From Lentisphaera profundi (GTDB lineage Bacteria; Verrucomicrobiota; Lentisphaeria; Lentisphaerales; Lentisphaeraceae), in assembly GCF_028728065.1 (NCBI RefSeq), contig NZ_CP117811.1:806001-870000 (forward strand): a DNA stretch of 64,000 bases, in the 5' to 3' direction. Below, one piece after another: positions 17,830 through 27,292 of this stretch. The first letter of the stretch is position 1, and the number at the start of each line of letters is the position of its first letter. The position numbers were made by a program, and so were the translations under genes. The notes beneath the pieces were generated by a model. The model searched no databases and was not told the origin of the DNA. It saw only the letters and a list, made by a program, of their open reading frames with translations.

Positions 17830-18580
17830 AGCTTTTATTAAAGTTTACTGCATCATTATATTTGATTTGCGTGCCTCCAAAAATATCTAAGGCACTGCCA
17901 ATGGTCAAATGAACTCGGTTGTTACTTATTTGAGTGATTTGCTCAAGATCGTGCATAGATTTTGCGCCCCCCGCATAAGTTGAAATCAAGGGGGATTTAT
18001 CAGCTAAAAGCTTGACTAGGGACATGTCTACGCCCTTGCACATGCCTTCTACATCTACCGCATGGATGAGGAATTCATCACAGTATTGAGAAAAGAAATC
18101 TAAGCTTTCTTCATTGAGTTCGGTTTCAGTGAATTTTGTCCAGCGGTCAGTAACAATCCAGTATTTGTCATCTTTTATACGGCAAGATAGGTCAAGGATA
18201 AGCTTGTCTTTACCTGTGATTTTCACTAAAGTATCGAGTTTGCTTTGATCAAATTTCCCATTGGAAAAAACATGTGAAGTTACAATCAAATGTGAAGCAC
18301 CTTGATCTAGCCAGTAAGAAGCATTTTGGTCGTTGATGCCTCCACCAATTTGTAAACCACCAGACCAAGTATTTAAGGCCGCTTTTGCAGCTTCATCATT
18401 ACCAGGGCCAAGCTTGATGACATGACCACCTAGCAATTGATCGGCTTTGTAGAGCTTTGCGTAATACGCAGAATTGTTTTCTGAAACAAAATTAGTATCA
18501 GGAGCTTCTGAATCATCAAGAGTTCCTCCGACAATTTGTTTTACTTGGCCATTATGAAGGTCTATGCAAGGTCTGAACAT
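17813..18580 (-). CDS. hisA: HisA isomerase of the eukaryotic (His6) type
   Basis: The 255-residue protein should isomerise ProFAR to PRFAR in histidine synthesis. It resembles yeast His6 far more than ordinary bacterial HisA. Examples are [17 protein letters not shown] at residues 5-21, TNFVSEN, YYAKLYK, HVIKLGP, a GGGIND loop, LILDLSCR, DEFLIHAVDVEG, YAGGAKS and the ending GSALDIFGG. Bacterial HisA usually begins with a different block (IDLxxGxxVRLxQG). The start lies 29 bases inside the upstream kinase gene, and the stop overlaps the VLRF1 gene by 17. hisC is elsewhere in the window (2950). Acquisition from a eukaryote, or an ancient shared variant, are both possible. Confidence 0.9.
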   Translation of the reverse strand: MFRPCIDLHNGQVKQIVGGTLDDSEAPDTNFVSENNSAYYAKLYKADQLLGGHVIKLGPGNDEAAKAALNTWSGGLQIGGGINDQNASYWLDQGASHLIVTSHVFSNGKFDQSKLDTLVKITGKDKLILDLSCRIKDDKYWIVTDRWTKFTETELNEESLDFFSQYCDEFLIHAVDVEGMCKGVDMSLVKLLADKSPLISTYAGGAKSMHDLEQITQISNNRVHLTIGSALDIFGGTQIKYNDAVNFNKSYEPTS

Positions 18581-20591
18581 TTTCTATATCCATATCGTAT
18601 CGTGTTATATTTTCTTGACTCGGGGCATTGTATAAGGGGAGGAAAATAAAGAATTCAGTCCCTTTATCCACTTCGCTTTTAAGGTGTAACCAGCCATTGT
18701 GGCTTGCGGCAGTACCATAAACCATAGAGAGTCCCATACCTGTCCCTTTACCAATAGGTTTGGTAGTGAAAAAAGGCTCGAAAACTTGTTCAATAACTTC
18801 TTGTGGGATGCCGGTACCATTGTCTTTGACTCTGACACAACAGTAGTTATCAGCTCTTAATTCATCGGCGGCATGTTCCCATCCGGGCATATCTTCGTAA
18901 GCTATTTCACATCGAATTGTTATTTTTGCGGAGGCCTGATCTTCTAGTGCATCACGAGCATTAATGAGTAAATTCAAAATCATTTGCTCAAGTTGTGTGC
19001 GGTCACCACGAATATAAATGGGATCAGGAGCATTAAGTAATTTGATTTTAATTTTTTGAGCACAGCTAGGCTTAAATAATTCCCAGCTAGAATTGAGGAC
19101 ATCTTCAATCTTAAGTTTTTTAAGTTCGAAATTACCTTTCTTAGCAAAACTTAATAATTTAGAAGTTAGGTCGGACGCACGTCCAACGGCATAGCGGATA
19201 TTACCGACGACACGTTCTTTTTCACTCGCAGTTGACTTATTGTCAAAAGAATCAAGAGAGCCTTGGATAGAGTGCAGTAAATTATTGAAGTCGTGGGCAA
19301 CACCACCAGCTAATCGTCCTACAGATTCAAGCCTCTGAAGGTGAGAGACTTGATTAGTTAATTGATCCCTCTGGTGAGTTAATTTATGACGGCTAGTAGT
19401 TTCACGCCCTGTCATTAAGATGAGTTTAGTTTTACCTGCATATAAAATAGAGGCAATAAAATCGACAGAAATGAATTCGTTTTCACTTGTTTTTATGATA
19501 GCCTCAAAGTTAAAATCTCGCATGTCAGGCATGTTTTTAGTGCCTTGCCAGATATCTTCAAAAGATAAGCGCTTTTCTAAAATATCTTCGAAGGCATCAT
19601 CTGAGCATCGGTCTCTATCTAAAAGTGTCTCATTCATATGAGTTTCTTGGAGTTGATTAAAAGGGTGCCCTGTTCTAGTTATAAGCCTTTTATTAACATC
19701 AGTAGGGAAGCCTTTGGAATTTACCAAAAAGATTAGGTCGGGGCTATTTTCAACAAATAACGCAAAGCGTCCTTCCCAATCTCGTGAGTGTTGAGTAATT
19801 AAGTTTCCGTAAGAATATGTACTTAACACCGCTCTTAAGAAATCCATTGGGTTACGCTCTTCATCTTCCTTTTTACCGTATTCATTGAGTCTTAGATAAA
19901 TAGTAACGATGACACTAAGCCATATAATGATGAAAGCTCTAGATATGAAAAGCTGATTCATTTTGAGCCAGAATTGGTCCGAGTGATAATTAGAAATTAG
20001 ACTGTAAACATAGGTGTCTACTACTTGTGTTAAGAGGAAAGAAATTACCACACTAAAATAAGTTCCGAAATTACGATTTTTAAAAATTTGAAAAACCACA
20101 GGTAAAACTAATAAATCAGCAATAATAGCTCCTAGTGAAGCCGCGGTATTAATTCGAATTTTCTCAAAAAAGTCAAAATAAAACTGACGCTTGTCAGTGT
20201 CAACAATAAAGCCAAACCATTGAGTTTGTGTTTGGCTAATGGTATTGAGGAGATAAAAACTTCCTGAAACAACTACTGCAGCGACTGTCAAACGTTGAGC
20301 TGCAATGGGTCCATCTAAGGTATAAGTAATGAGTAGTGAGGTCATGAATGTCGTGAGTAATAATGCAGAAGATACATTCATTTGAATATCTAAGAACTCA
20401 TAAGATAGGCTGATGTCCGCAGCATTAATGAGTTGAGCAAAAACGAGAATGAAACTTACCACCATATAATAAGAAGTAAGTCCGATGACTTTTCGCAAGG
20501 AATGCATCGAAATGATTAATACGGCAAGAAAAGTAAGCTCTAAAAAACAAAGACTAAGAGCAGGAAGCATCTCTGTGAAATGATTACTCAT
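18552..20591 (-). CDS. membrane sensor histidine kinase with PAS-like domain
   Basis: The start at 20591 overlaps the mutM stop as ATGA, giving 679 residues; an upstream in-frame ATG at 20609 lies inside mutM. Residues about 1-230 contain at least six hydrophobic helices. A PAS-like region follows ([21 protein letters not shown]), then a HisKA domain with the phosphoacceptor in [17 protein letters not shown]. An HATPase domain ends the protein, with [23 protein letters not shown] and GKGTGMGL. There is no receiver domain and no adjacent response regulator. Parts of the membrane region ([13 protein letters not shown]) recall VUT/YhhQ-type transporters, which I note only as a resemblance. Confidence 0.88.
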   Translation of the reverse strand: MSNHFTEMLPALSLCFLELTFLAVLIISMHSLRKVIGLTSYYMVVSFILVFAQLINAADISLSYEFLDIQMNVSSALLLTTFMTSLLITYTLDGPIAAQRLTVAAVVVSGSFYLLNTISQTQTQWFGFIVDTDKRQFYFDFFEKIRINTAASLGAIIADLLVLPVVFQIFKNRNFGTYFSVVISFLLTQVVDTYVYSLISNYHSDQFWLKMNQLFISRAFIIIWLSVIVTIYLRLNEYGKKEDEERNPMDFLRAVLSTYSYGNLITQHSRDWEGRFALFVENSPDLIFLVNSKGFPTDVNKRLITRTGHPFNQLQETHMNETLLDRDRCSDDAFEDILEKRLSFEDIWQGTKNMPDMRDFNFEAIIKTSENEFISVDFIASILYAGKTKLILMTGRETTSRHKLTHQRDQLTNQVSHLQRLESVGRLAGGVAHDFNNLLHSIQGSLDSFDNKSTASEKERVVGNIRYAVGRASDLTSKLLSFAKKGNFELKKLKIEDVLNSSWELFKPSCAQKIKIKLLNAPDPIYIRGDRTQLEQMILNLLINARDALEDQASAKITIRCEIAYEDMPGWEHAADELRADNYCCVRVKDNGTGIPQEVIEQVFEPFFTTKPIGKGTGMGLSMVYGTAASHNGWLHLKSEVDKGTEFFIFLPLYNAPSQENITRYDMDIENVQTLHRPS

Positions 20592-21421
20592 TTTTGACAA
20601 CCAGGGCAATAGAAGCTTGAACGTCCAGTTTGTACTACTCTTTTGATTACTTTATCACATGTAGTACATTTTTTGCCATTACGGCCATAGACATTGAGTT
20701 GTTGGTGGAACCAGCCTTCACTGCCATCTGGAGCCTGGAAATCAATGATAGTGGTACCTCCTGCAGCAATGGCTTGTTGCAGAACTTCTTGGCTATGGCT
20801 AATTAAATTATGGCAGTCTTTTTTTGTGAGTTTTTGCGTTTTTCGCAAAGGAGATATACCGCATCTAAATAGAGTTTCGCTTGCATATATATTGCCAATA
20901 CCACAAACTGTTTTTGGATCCATGATAAAGCCTTTGACCGCTTTAGTTTTATTCCGAGATAGATTCCATAAGTAAGCTTGATTGAACGCGTCATCAAAAG
21001 GTTCAGGGCCTAAATGCGCTAAAGCTTGAGGATCATCATCTTTATTTAAAGGAGCAGTAATCATTCGAAATTCACCAAAGCGTCTGGGATCACAGTAACG
21101 AAGATCTTGAGTGCCATCACCCAATAACACACTGATGTGTTCGTGTTTTTTCCTGGCTTCAGTACTTGGGCATAGGCGCCAACTACCAGTCATGCCTAAA
21201 TGGGAAAGTATCCATTTGTTATTATCGAGTTCGAAAATCAGGTATTTTGATCTTCGCTTTAAGCGGATGATTTTTGTACCAATGAAAGCATTGTTAAATA
21301 ATTCTTCGTCCAGTTTTTGGCGTAAGCCTGCAGTAAAAAAATGACAGGCTTTAATTATTTTTCCTTGCAAATGTGGGGCAAGGGCATTTTTAACAGTTTC
21401 TACTTCGGGAAGTTCAGGCAT
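20588..21421 (-). CDS. mutM: formamidopyrimidine-DNA glycosylase
   Basis: The 277-residue protein starts MPELPEVETV, with the catalytic Pro 2-Glu 3 pair after Met removal. It contains LIFELDNNKWILSHLGMTGSW, DPRRFGEF and the helix-two-turn-helix block GIGNIYASE. It ends with the zinc finger CTTC...FYCPGCQK. It excises oxidised purines such as 8-oxoguanine and nicks the strand. The gene starts the minus-strand run that continues into the kinase through an ATGA overlap. All expected catalytic and zinc residues are visible and the length is normal. Confidence 0.96.
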   Translation of the reverse strand: MPELPEVETVKNALAPHLQGKIIKACHFFTAGLRQKLDEELFNNAFIGTKIIRLKRRSKYLIFELDNNKWILSHLGMTGSWRLCPSTEARKKHEHISVLLGDGTQDLRYCDPRRFGEFRMITAPLNKDDDPQALAHLGPEPFDDAFNQAYLWNLSRNKTKAVKGFIMDPKTVCGIGNIYASETLFRCGISPLRKTQKLTKKDCHNLISHSQEVLQQAIAAGGTTIIDFQAPDGSEGWFHQQLNVYGRNGKKCTTCDKVIKRVVQTGRSSFYCPGCQK

Positions 21422-21430
21422 GAGCTAAAA

Positions 21431-21940
21431 TTATTTTGCAGAGAGATTAGGGGGGAAATTCAGGAGCATTTCACCAATAATCTGGTCAAATTTTTCTTGG
21501 GAGAAAGTTATAGCATTGAAGCCATAGGCAGTTGATTGCCAGATGACCTCATTTTTCTTTGAATCGACAAATTCAAGAACGAAGTAACGTTCTTGGCTCT
21601 CAACAAAATAGAAGTCCGTGCCCGCATAGTAACTACGATGATACATACCACCGCGAGCTGTAACCATACGTTCGTTGGTCACTATTTGATAACGTGGTTT
21701 AATGACAAGGTCTGCTGGATCACCAGCAGATGCCTTGGGTTTAAATACTAAGTCCTTTCTTTCAAGGCCGTCTATAAGCGACTTCTCGAGTCGTTGCCTA
21801 TTTAAGCTTTTGCTTTTTACGCTAGCAACAAAGGAAAAGTTTTTGTATGAAGAGAAGTCGACTCCCGGTTGAAAGTCGAACTTCACTGAGCTACACGAGC
21901 TAAAAAGAACTAAGCTTAGTATTAAAACTATTGGTTTCAT
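21431..21940 (-). CDS. DUF4136 lipoprotein
   Basis: The 169-residue protein begins with a lipoprotein signal (MKPIVLILSLVLFSSCSS). The mature part opens with VKFDFQPGVDFSSYKNFSF, the pattern of the DUF4136 family, followed by a region that describes itself as strands with Tyr/Arg-rich turns (MYHRSYYAGTDFYFVE). DUF4136 proteins are outer-envelope lipoproteins without a settled function. The start codon overlaps the stop of the upstream SUMF1-like gene as ATGA, and mutM follows ten bases downstream, so all three are probably cotranscribed. Confidence 0.85.
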   Translation of the reverse strand: MKPIVLILSLVLFSSCSSVKFDFQPGVDFSSYKNFSFVASVKSKSLNRQRLEKSLIDGLERKDLVFKPKASAGDPADLVIKPRYQIVTNERMVTARGGMYHRSYYAGTDFYFVESQERYFVLEFVDSKKNEVIWQSTAYGFNAITFSQEKFDQIIGEMLLNFPPNLSAK

Positions 21941-22764
21941 TTTTTGCTAAGTGGCTCGCCTAGAACTATTCTAAAACCTAATACAAAATACTTAGAGTCA
22001 GGAGGATTGATGAAACGAGCAGATGGACGGCAAGCCGCCGGATCTAAAAGCCAGCAGCCGCCCTTAGCGATCTTATTTGCACCATCTTTATTGAATGGAT
22101 TGATGGCATCATCAACATCAACTTTTTGTAGTTGGTGAGCAGGGTTTTCATAGTACTCAAGTTCTTGGAAGTCACAGCCGTCCATGACCCATTCCCAAAC
22201 ATTGCCTTGCATGTCGTAAAAACCCCAGTTATTGGGTTCTTTTGTGCCGACGACATGAGCACGTTCATTTGAGTTTTTAAAGTACCATGAAATTGTTTCA
22301 ATATCTTCAACAAAATCTTCGTCTGAACCACCACGGCAGACGTATTCCCACTCAGCTTCAGTAGGTAGACGGTAGACGTAAGGCTCAGGTAAGCGTCCGG
22401 CTTCACGTTCAACTTCAGTAAGTTTTTTGCAAAAGGAGACAGCGTTATCCCAACTGACTTTCTCTACAGGATAGCTAGGTGCACCTTCATGATCTTTAAA
22501 CATACTAGGATTTTTTTTGATGACTTCCTGATACTGATACTCAGTGATCGGGTGGAGGCTCATCCAGAAAGAACGAGTCATGTGTACACGATGGCGTGGG
22601 CGTTCGTTTACGTGGCCATCATCTTTACCCTTGTAGTATGAACCGGGTAAGATTTTTTTCATCTGAATTTCAACACTTTCCATCTCAAAGAAATCACCAA
22701 AGTCATCTCTTGGGTAATCATCAACAATTGAAGGGCCAATTGGACCGATATTTTCTAGTTCCAT
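21937..22764 (-). CDS. SUMF1/FGE-like domain protein
   Basis: The 275-residue protein has the formylglycine-generating-enzyme-like fold. Landmarks are ERPRHRVHMTRSFWMSLHPIT, YPVEKVSWDNAVSFCKKL, YRLPTEAEWEYVCRGG, NNWGFYDMQGNVWEW and the C-terminal GFRIVL. In true FGE the motif near the end has two Cys five residues apart (MCxxxYC). Here the corresponding segment reads KGGCWLLDPAACRPSARF, so the first Cys is replaced by Leu and only the second aligns. It is therefore more likely one of the many non-FGE members than a sulfatase activator. There is no signal peptide. Its stop overlaps the DUF4136 lipoprotein start. Confidence 0.88.
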   Translation of the reverse strand: MELENIGPIGPSIVDDYPRDDFGDFFEMESVEIQMKKILPGSYYKGKDDGHVNERPRHRVHMTRSFWMSLHPITEYQYQEVIKKNPSMFKDHEGAPSYPVEKVSWDNAVSFCKKLTEVEREAGRLPEPYVYRLPTEAEWEYVCRGGSDEDFVEDIETISWYFKNSNERAHVVGTKEPNNWGFYDMQGNVWEWVMDGCDFQELEYYENPAHQLQKVDVDDAINPFNKDGANKIAKGGCWLLDPAACRPSARFINPPDSKYFVLGFRIVLGEPLSKK

Positions 22765-22888
22765 AATTCTCTATTTAATCCTGTTTTATTTTGAATTTTG
22801 CACACTTTAGCATGAATTAGAAGCAAACCAAATTTCTTAATCGTAATTTAATCAAGTTGAAGGCTTACCCTGTGTAATAAAATTTTAA

Positions 22889-23527
22889 TTATGATTTACT
22901 TATACTCTTTCGTCCATATATGCTGCAGATGGGGCACGCCGATGGGCTGTGGCCACGAGCAGGACAGAACTCCCTGCCAAAGTAAATGATTTGTAAATGT
23001 AGGTCAATCCAAGTTTCTTTTGCGAATAAGCGCTTGAGGTCTGCTTCTGTTTTTTCTACAGATTTACCTGTTGAAAGTCCCCAGCGAAAAGCAAGCCGAT
23101 GGATGTGTGTGTCAACGGCAAAGGCCGGTACATTGAAAGCTTGAGACATAACCACAGAAGCTGTTTTGTGGCCAACACCAGGCAGTTCTTCGAGATAATC
23201 AAAGTCACAGGGAACTTGTCCCTTATGTTTTTCTACTAAGATCCTTGAGAGTTCGCTAATGGCTTTAGATTTGCGTGGAGATAGACCGCATGGGCGAATG
23301 ATGGCTTTGATATCTTCGACGTCTTTATGCATCATATCATAAGGATTGTCGGCCAGTTCAAAAAGAGCCGGTGTGACTGTGTTGACTCGAGCGTCGGTAC
23401 ATTGAGCAGACAAGAGTACTGCGATCAGTAAGGTGTAGGAGTCTTTATGGTCGAGTGGAATGGGTGGCTTTGGATATAATTTCTGTAATATGGATAAAAT
23501 ATCAGCAACTTTCTCAGATTTTTTCAT
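22889..23527 (-). CDS. nth: endonuclease III
   Basis: The 212-residue protein is a DNA glycosylase/AP lyase for oxidised pyrimidines. It has LLSAQCTDARVN, the helix-hairpin-helix ELPGVGHKTASVVMSQAF with the catalytic Lys, and VDTHIHRLAFRWGL with the catalytic Asp. The C-terminal iron-sulfur loop is unusual: REFCPARGHSPSACPICS shows three Cys, the first spacing is longer than usual, and no fourth Cys follows before the end. The start overlaps the tsaD stop by one base (TAATG). A MutY function is unlikely because the length and active-site Lys fit Nth. Confidence 0.93.
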   Translation of the reverse strand: MKKSEKVADILSILQKLYPKPPIPLDHKDSYTLLIAVLLSAQCTDARVNTVTPALFELADNPYDMMHKDVEDIKAIIRPCGLSPRKSKAISELSRILVEKHKGQVPCDFDYLEELPGVGHKTASVVMSQAFNVPAFAVDTHIHRLAFRWGLSTGKSVEKTEADLKRLFAKETWIDLHLQIIYFGREFCPARGHSPSACPICSIYGRKSISKS

Positions 23528-24594
23528 TAGGTGAATACGGGTAGGTTTTCAATTATAGGCGCCCGTCCACTGGCTTCGACAAAGTCAGAGACATGTTCAG
23601 GGTTTTTGAGATAATGGTAGCCCAGGCCTGCAATCATTGCGGCATTATCAGTACAGTATTTAGGTGGAGTCAAAATAAGTTCTTTACCACTTCTGATTGC
23701 CATCTTTTGTACACGTTCACGGATGGCGCTATTACAAGCAACACCACCACAGAGTAAGAGCGTGCGAGCGCCATAGCTTTCGGCCGCCATTTTCATTTTT
23801 GTACTGAGGACATCTACGATCGAGTCTTGATATGAAGCGAGTAAATCAGGAAGGTCTTCGTCGGGTACATGGCCATCTTTCCAGGTTTTTTTAACGAGGT
23901 TCAATAGCGAGGTTTTTACCCCAGAGAACGAAAAGTTGAGTTTATTTTCTTCGCTATAGGAGCGTGTTTTTGGCAAAAAAGACCTAGGGAATTTATACTT
24001 TTCAGGATTGCCAGTTTTGGCGAGGCGGTCAATGATGGGTCCACCAGGATAGGGCAGGCCTAAGATTTTTGCGGCCTTATCAAAAGCTTCACCAGCGGCA
24101 TCATCAATTGTAGAGCCGACTAATTCACAATCGCCACTTTTTTTAATAATGAAGAGCTGTGTGTTCCCACCAGAAATTAACAAAGCGCATAAAGGAAAAG
24201 CCTCAGGCTTGGTGAGGATATCTTGGCGTTCAATAAGACCACCATATATATGAGCCGCCAAATGATTAATGCCACAGACTTTTTTACCAAGAGACAAAGC
24301 AAGCCCATTGGCAAAAGCGGCACCCACTAAGAGGGCGGGTAAAAGTCCTGGTTGAGCAGTGACCGCAATGCCATCAATATCTTCTAATTCTAAGTCTGCC
24401 TGAGCAAGTGCTTGATTAAGAGTGGGACGAACATTATTTAAGTGTTCACGAGCAGCAAGCTCTGGGACGACACCACCATAAGCAGCGTGGTCTTTTATTT
24501 GTGAAGAAATAGCATTCGCTAAAACTTCATGCCCATCTCTTACTAGAGAGATAGCGGTTTCATCACAGCTGGATTCAACTCCTAAAATAATCAT
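23527..24594 (-). CDS. tsaD: tRNA N6-threonylcarbamoyladenosine transferase
   Basis: With the start at 24594 the protein has 355 residues and begins MIILGVESSCDETAIS, the normal TsaD start; a longer reading frame upstream adds an unrelated hydrophobic stretch. The metal-binding HLAAH motif lies in GINHLAAHIYGG. LISGGNTQL, DDAAGEAFDKAAK, FSFSGVKTS and LCGGVACNSAIR follow. The protein transfers threonylcarbamoyl to A37 of ANN-decoding tRNAs together with TsaB and TsaE, neither of which is in this window. It is joined to nth by a one-base overlap. Confidence 0.96.
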   Translation of the reverse strand: MIILGVESSCDETAISLVRDGHEVLANAISSQIKDHAAYGGVVPELAAREHLNNVRPTLNQALAQADLELEDIDGIAVTAQPGLLPALLVGAAFANGLALSLGKKVCGINHLAAHIYGGLIERQDILTKPEAFPLCALLISGGNTQLFIIKKSGDCELVGSTIDDAAGEAFDKAAKILGLPYPGGPIIDRLAKTGNPEKYKFPRSFLPKTRSYSEENKLNFSFSGVKTSLLNLVKKTWKDGHVPDEDLPDLLASYQDSIVDVLSTKMKMAAESYGARTLLLCGGVACNSAIRERVQKMAIRSGKELILTPPKYCTDNAAMIAGLGYHYLKNPEHVSDFVEASGRAPIIENLPVFT

Positions 24595-24791
24595 ATGTAA
24601 CCTTAAAATAATAATAATTACTTCAAGATATAAACAATAACTCATGTGTCAACAAAGTGTCGGCTGAGAATCTTGATTTGAAAAAGACTATATAATCTAT
24701 TAAACAATGAGTATTGAGTAGAGTTTGTTTGTTGACATTATCTTTGTAGGCTTCTACTTTTGAGCTCTTATTATAATAACGTGGAACCATT

Positions 24792-27137
24792 GTGAAGCAG
24801 CCTTTAATTTTCATTAGCTTACTTTTATTTAATTTTACAGTTTTATGCGAGACTCCTGAGGCCATGTGGAAAAGTGCTTTTCAAGAGTTCGATAAAGCTG
24901 AAATACATTTCAAAAAAGCGGAACACTCGAAAGCAGACTCGGCTTTTAGTACTGCCTTAGCCAAGTTTTTAAAAATTTCAGTTGATTATCCAAGTTGGGA
25001 GACGACCTCAGTCAGTTACCGAGTGAATGAATGTAAGGATAAACTCAATGAGATTAAAAACTTGCCATCTAGTAAAAATAATGACGCGATCAAGAAGGGT
25101 AGTGATAAGTCAGACTTGAATAAAATCCGGGCAGAAAGAGACAAATATGCCAAAGCGATGATCATGTCCTATAATAAGAATAAGAAATATAAAAGGGAAA
25201 TGGAGCTTTTAAAAGCTTTGTTAAGTCAGGCACAAAAGTCAGCTGGCAGTAATTCTCAGACTAATTCGGACTTGGAAAATGCAATTTTGGGTAAGCGTAA
25301 GTTAGAGTTGACAATTAAAGGTTTAGAGAGTGAAATTAGTGAACTCAAGATAAAGAAAGCGACTTCGAATGAACAAGAGTTAATTGATCTTCAAAGTAAA
25401 ATGGATACTTTTTTGCTGGACGCGCAAAAAAAACAAAGGGTTTTGGAAGCAAATTTAAATACGTCTCAAAAAACTTTATTGCAAAAAAACAATACTCTTA
25501 TGGATCAAAAGAGACTCTATAAAGAGTTGAAGGCACTCTCTGTTGAGAGTGAATTAGAGAAGAAATTATACTTAGATCAAATGAGTGAGAAAAACACTCA
25601 GATCACTAAGCTAAGTAAAGAAGTGAACTCGCTTAAAGGGCAGAAGATGAATATGAGTAGTTCATTAAATTTAGCCCAGAAATCTTTAGTGGATACAGAA
25701 AATAGAGAGAAGGCAAGTCAAGAAAAACTATTTAAACAAATAGAATCTTTACAAGGAAAGAACATTGCCTTAAATGCCAGACTTTTGAAAATGACTCAAC
25801 AATCATCACAATTATCTAGTGAGAAAATGACGCAGACCAAGCTACAGGTCGATTTAACTAAATCTAATAATTCACTTACCCTTGAGCGTAAAAAAAATGC
25901 TGCCCTGATTACGGAGCATGAGAAGCACTTGCTTTCTGTGAAGAAGTCACAGGATACCCTTGGCAATCAAAAAACTGAGTTAGAGCTGAAAGTTACTGGC
26001 TTAATACTCGAGAATAAAAAATTGTTATTGAGGGCGAGTAAGGCTCAAAGCGAAAAAAATATAGTGGCCTTAAAAAATAGTCAACTGAAAGAACAATTGA
26101 TAGACCGTGAAACGAGTTTCGTTAATCAGTTAAAGATGACTTCAAGTAAACAGGCTGAAGTCATTAAAAAACTCACCAAGGACCTTAAAGACAAATCAGA
26201 ACTTAATAATATTTATGCAGCTAGGTTGGATTCGAGTAGTTTAGCAATGCTCTCTTTGAATGAAAAATTGAAAAAGTTTTTAAAAGAGGAAAATTCCAAA
26301 GAGGGTCAGGGAGATGATCAAGAAAAATTAAATCTCATTAAAAAGTTAGAAGCTAGTGAAGGCCTTAATAAAAAACTGAATGGAGAGCTTATTTCTTTGC
26401 GTGAGCGTTATATAAAACTTAATAAATTTAGTGGTCAAAAAGACGATGAGATTATAGCGCGATATGTAAAGTTAAAAAAAGTTCATAGTGAACTGCAAGT
26501 TGATTTTAAAAAATTAGTGCAAAGAATTCCTAGCGAGGGTGTGCAGGAATCAAACTTCACGGATGAATCTTCAGAAAATATTAACCGTAAAATAGAGACT
26601 CTGATATATGATGCCTATAAAGCCTCCAATGAGGGGAAGCACCAAGTGGCATTAGGCTTGTATGCTCAAGCCTTAGAGTTAGATGATAAAAATCTAGATG
26701 CTCTTATGAGGACAGGGATTCTGTATTATCAGTTGGGGCAACTATCTGAGGCAGAGCGTTACCTCAATCAGGCTTTTTATCAAAATCCTGATGATGCAAA
26801 TATTTTAATTCCGTTGGCTATGTCAGTTTTAGATAAAGCGGACTATCACTTGGGTATTTCATTATTAAGTAGAGCAGTAGCGCTTAAACCTGAGGATGAC
26901 GAACTCAGAGTTAATCTAGGCGTTGCACTACAGGCCTTAGGTTGGGAAAAAGCCGCTTTGCGTGAAATGGAGAAAGCTTATGAGATTAACGACAAGAATG
27001 CGCAGACGGCTCTGAATTTAGCAGTCTTATATTTATCTCAAACTCCAAAGAGAGTTACGCAAGCAAAAGCAATGTATGAGAAAGCTCTGACTATGGGGGC
27101 ACAAAAGTCGCCTTTACTTGAAGAGCTACTCAGATAA
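24792..27137 (+). CDS. secreted coiled-coil and TPR protein
   Basis: A GTG start at 24792 gives 781 residues opening with a signal peptide (MKQPLIFISLLLFNFTVLCE); the next Met would remove the signal. Residues about 25-90 are a short helical domain (AFQEFDKAEIHFKKAEHSKAD) reminiscent of a TPR unit. From about 110 to 590 the protein is a very long Lys/Glu/Leu/Gln-rich coiled coil. The C-terminal part (about 610-781) has four or five TPR units, for example HQVALGLYAQALELDDKNLDAL and LSEAERYLNQAFYQNPDD. It is probably periplasmic or envelope-associated with a scaffold role; the function is unknown. It stands alone between tsaD (divergent) and gltA. Confidence 0.85.
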   Translation: MKQPLIFISLLLFNFTVLCETPEAMWKSAFQEFDKAEIHFKKAEHSKADSAFSTALAKFLKISVDYPSWETTSVSYRVNECKDKLNEIKNLPSSKNNDAIKKGSDKSDLNKIRAERDKYAKAMIMSYNKNKKYKREMELLKALLSQAQKSAGSNSQTNSDLENAILGKRKLELTIKGLESEISELKIKKATSNEQELIDLQSKMDTFLLDAQKKQRVLEANLNTSQKTLLQKNNTLMDQKRLYKELKALSVESELEKKLYLDQMSEKNTQITKLSKEVNSLKGQKMNMSSSLNLAQKSLVDTENREKASQEKLFKQIESLQGKNIALNARLLKMTQQSSQLSSEKMTQTKLQVDLTKSNNSLTLERKKNAALITEHEKHLLSVKKSQDTLGNQKTELELKVTGLILENKKLLLRASKAQSEKNIVALKNSQLKEQLIDRETSFVNQLKMTSSKQAEVIKKLTKDLKDKSELNNIYAARLDSSSLAMLSLNEKLKKFLKEENSKEGQGDDQEKLNLIKKLEASEGLNKKLNGELISLRERYIKLNKFSGQKDDEIIARYVKLKKVHSELQVDFKKLVQRIPSEGVQESNFTDESSENINRKIETLIYDAYKASNEGKHQVALGLYAQALELDDKNLDALMRTGILYYQLGQLSEAERYLNQAFYQNPDDANILIPLAMSVLDKADYHLGISLLSRAVALKPEDDELRVNLGVALQALGWEKAALREMEKAYEINDKNAQTALNLAVLYLSQTPKRVTQAKAMYEKALTMGAQKSPLLEELLR

Positions 27138-27292
27138 AACACTATGTGTTTCTTACGCTTTTGTAAAAAAATATGTATTTTTACATAATAAGGTAAAAAA
27201 CGACTTAAGTTGTGTTCCTATGCAGTTGATTTTATGACAAAACTTTATATCTTACAGAACTTTTTAAATCAAAGACAATTCGAGGAGAAATA

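Noticed and set aside
24623-24865. 80-codon minus-strand frame between tsaD and the TPR gene
   Set aside because: It overlaps both neighbouring gene starts, and the promoter region of the pair explains the space better.
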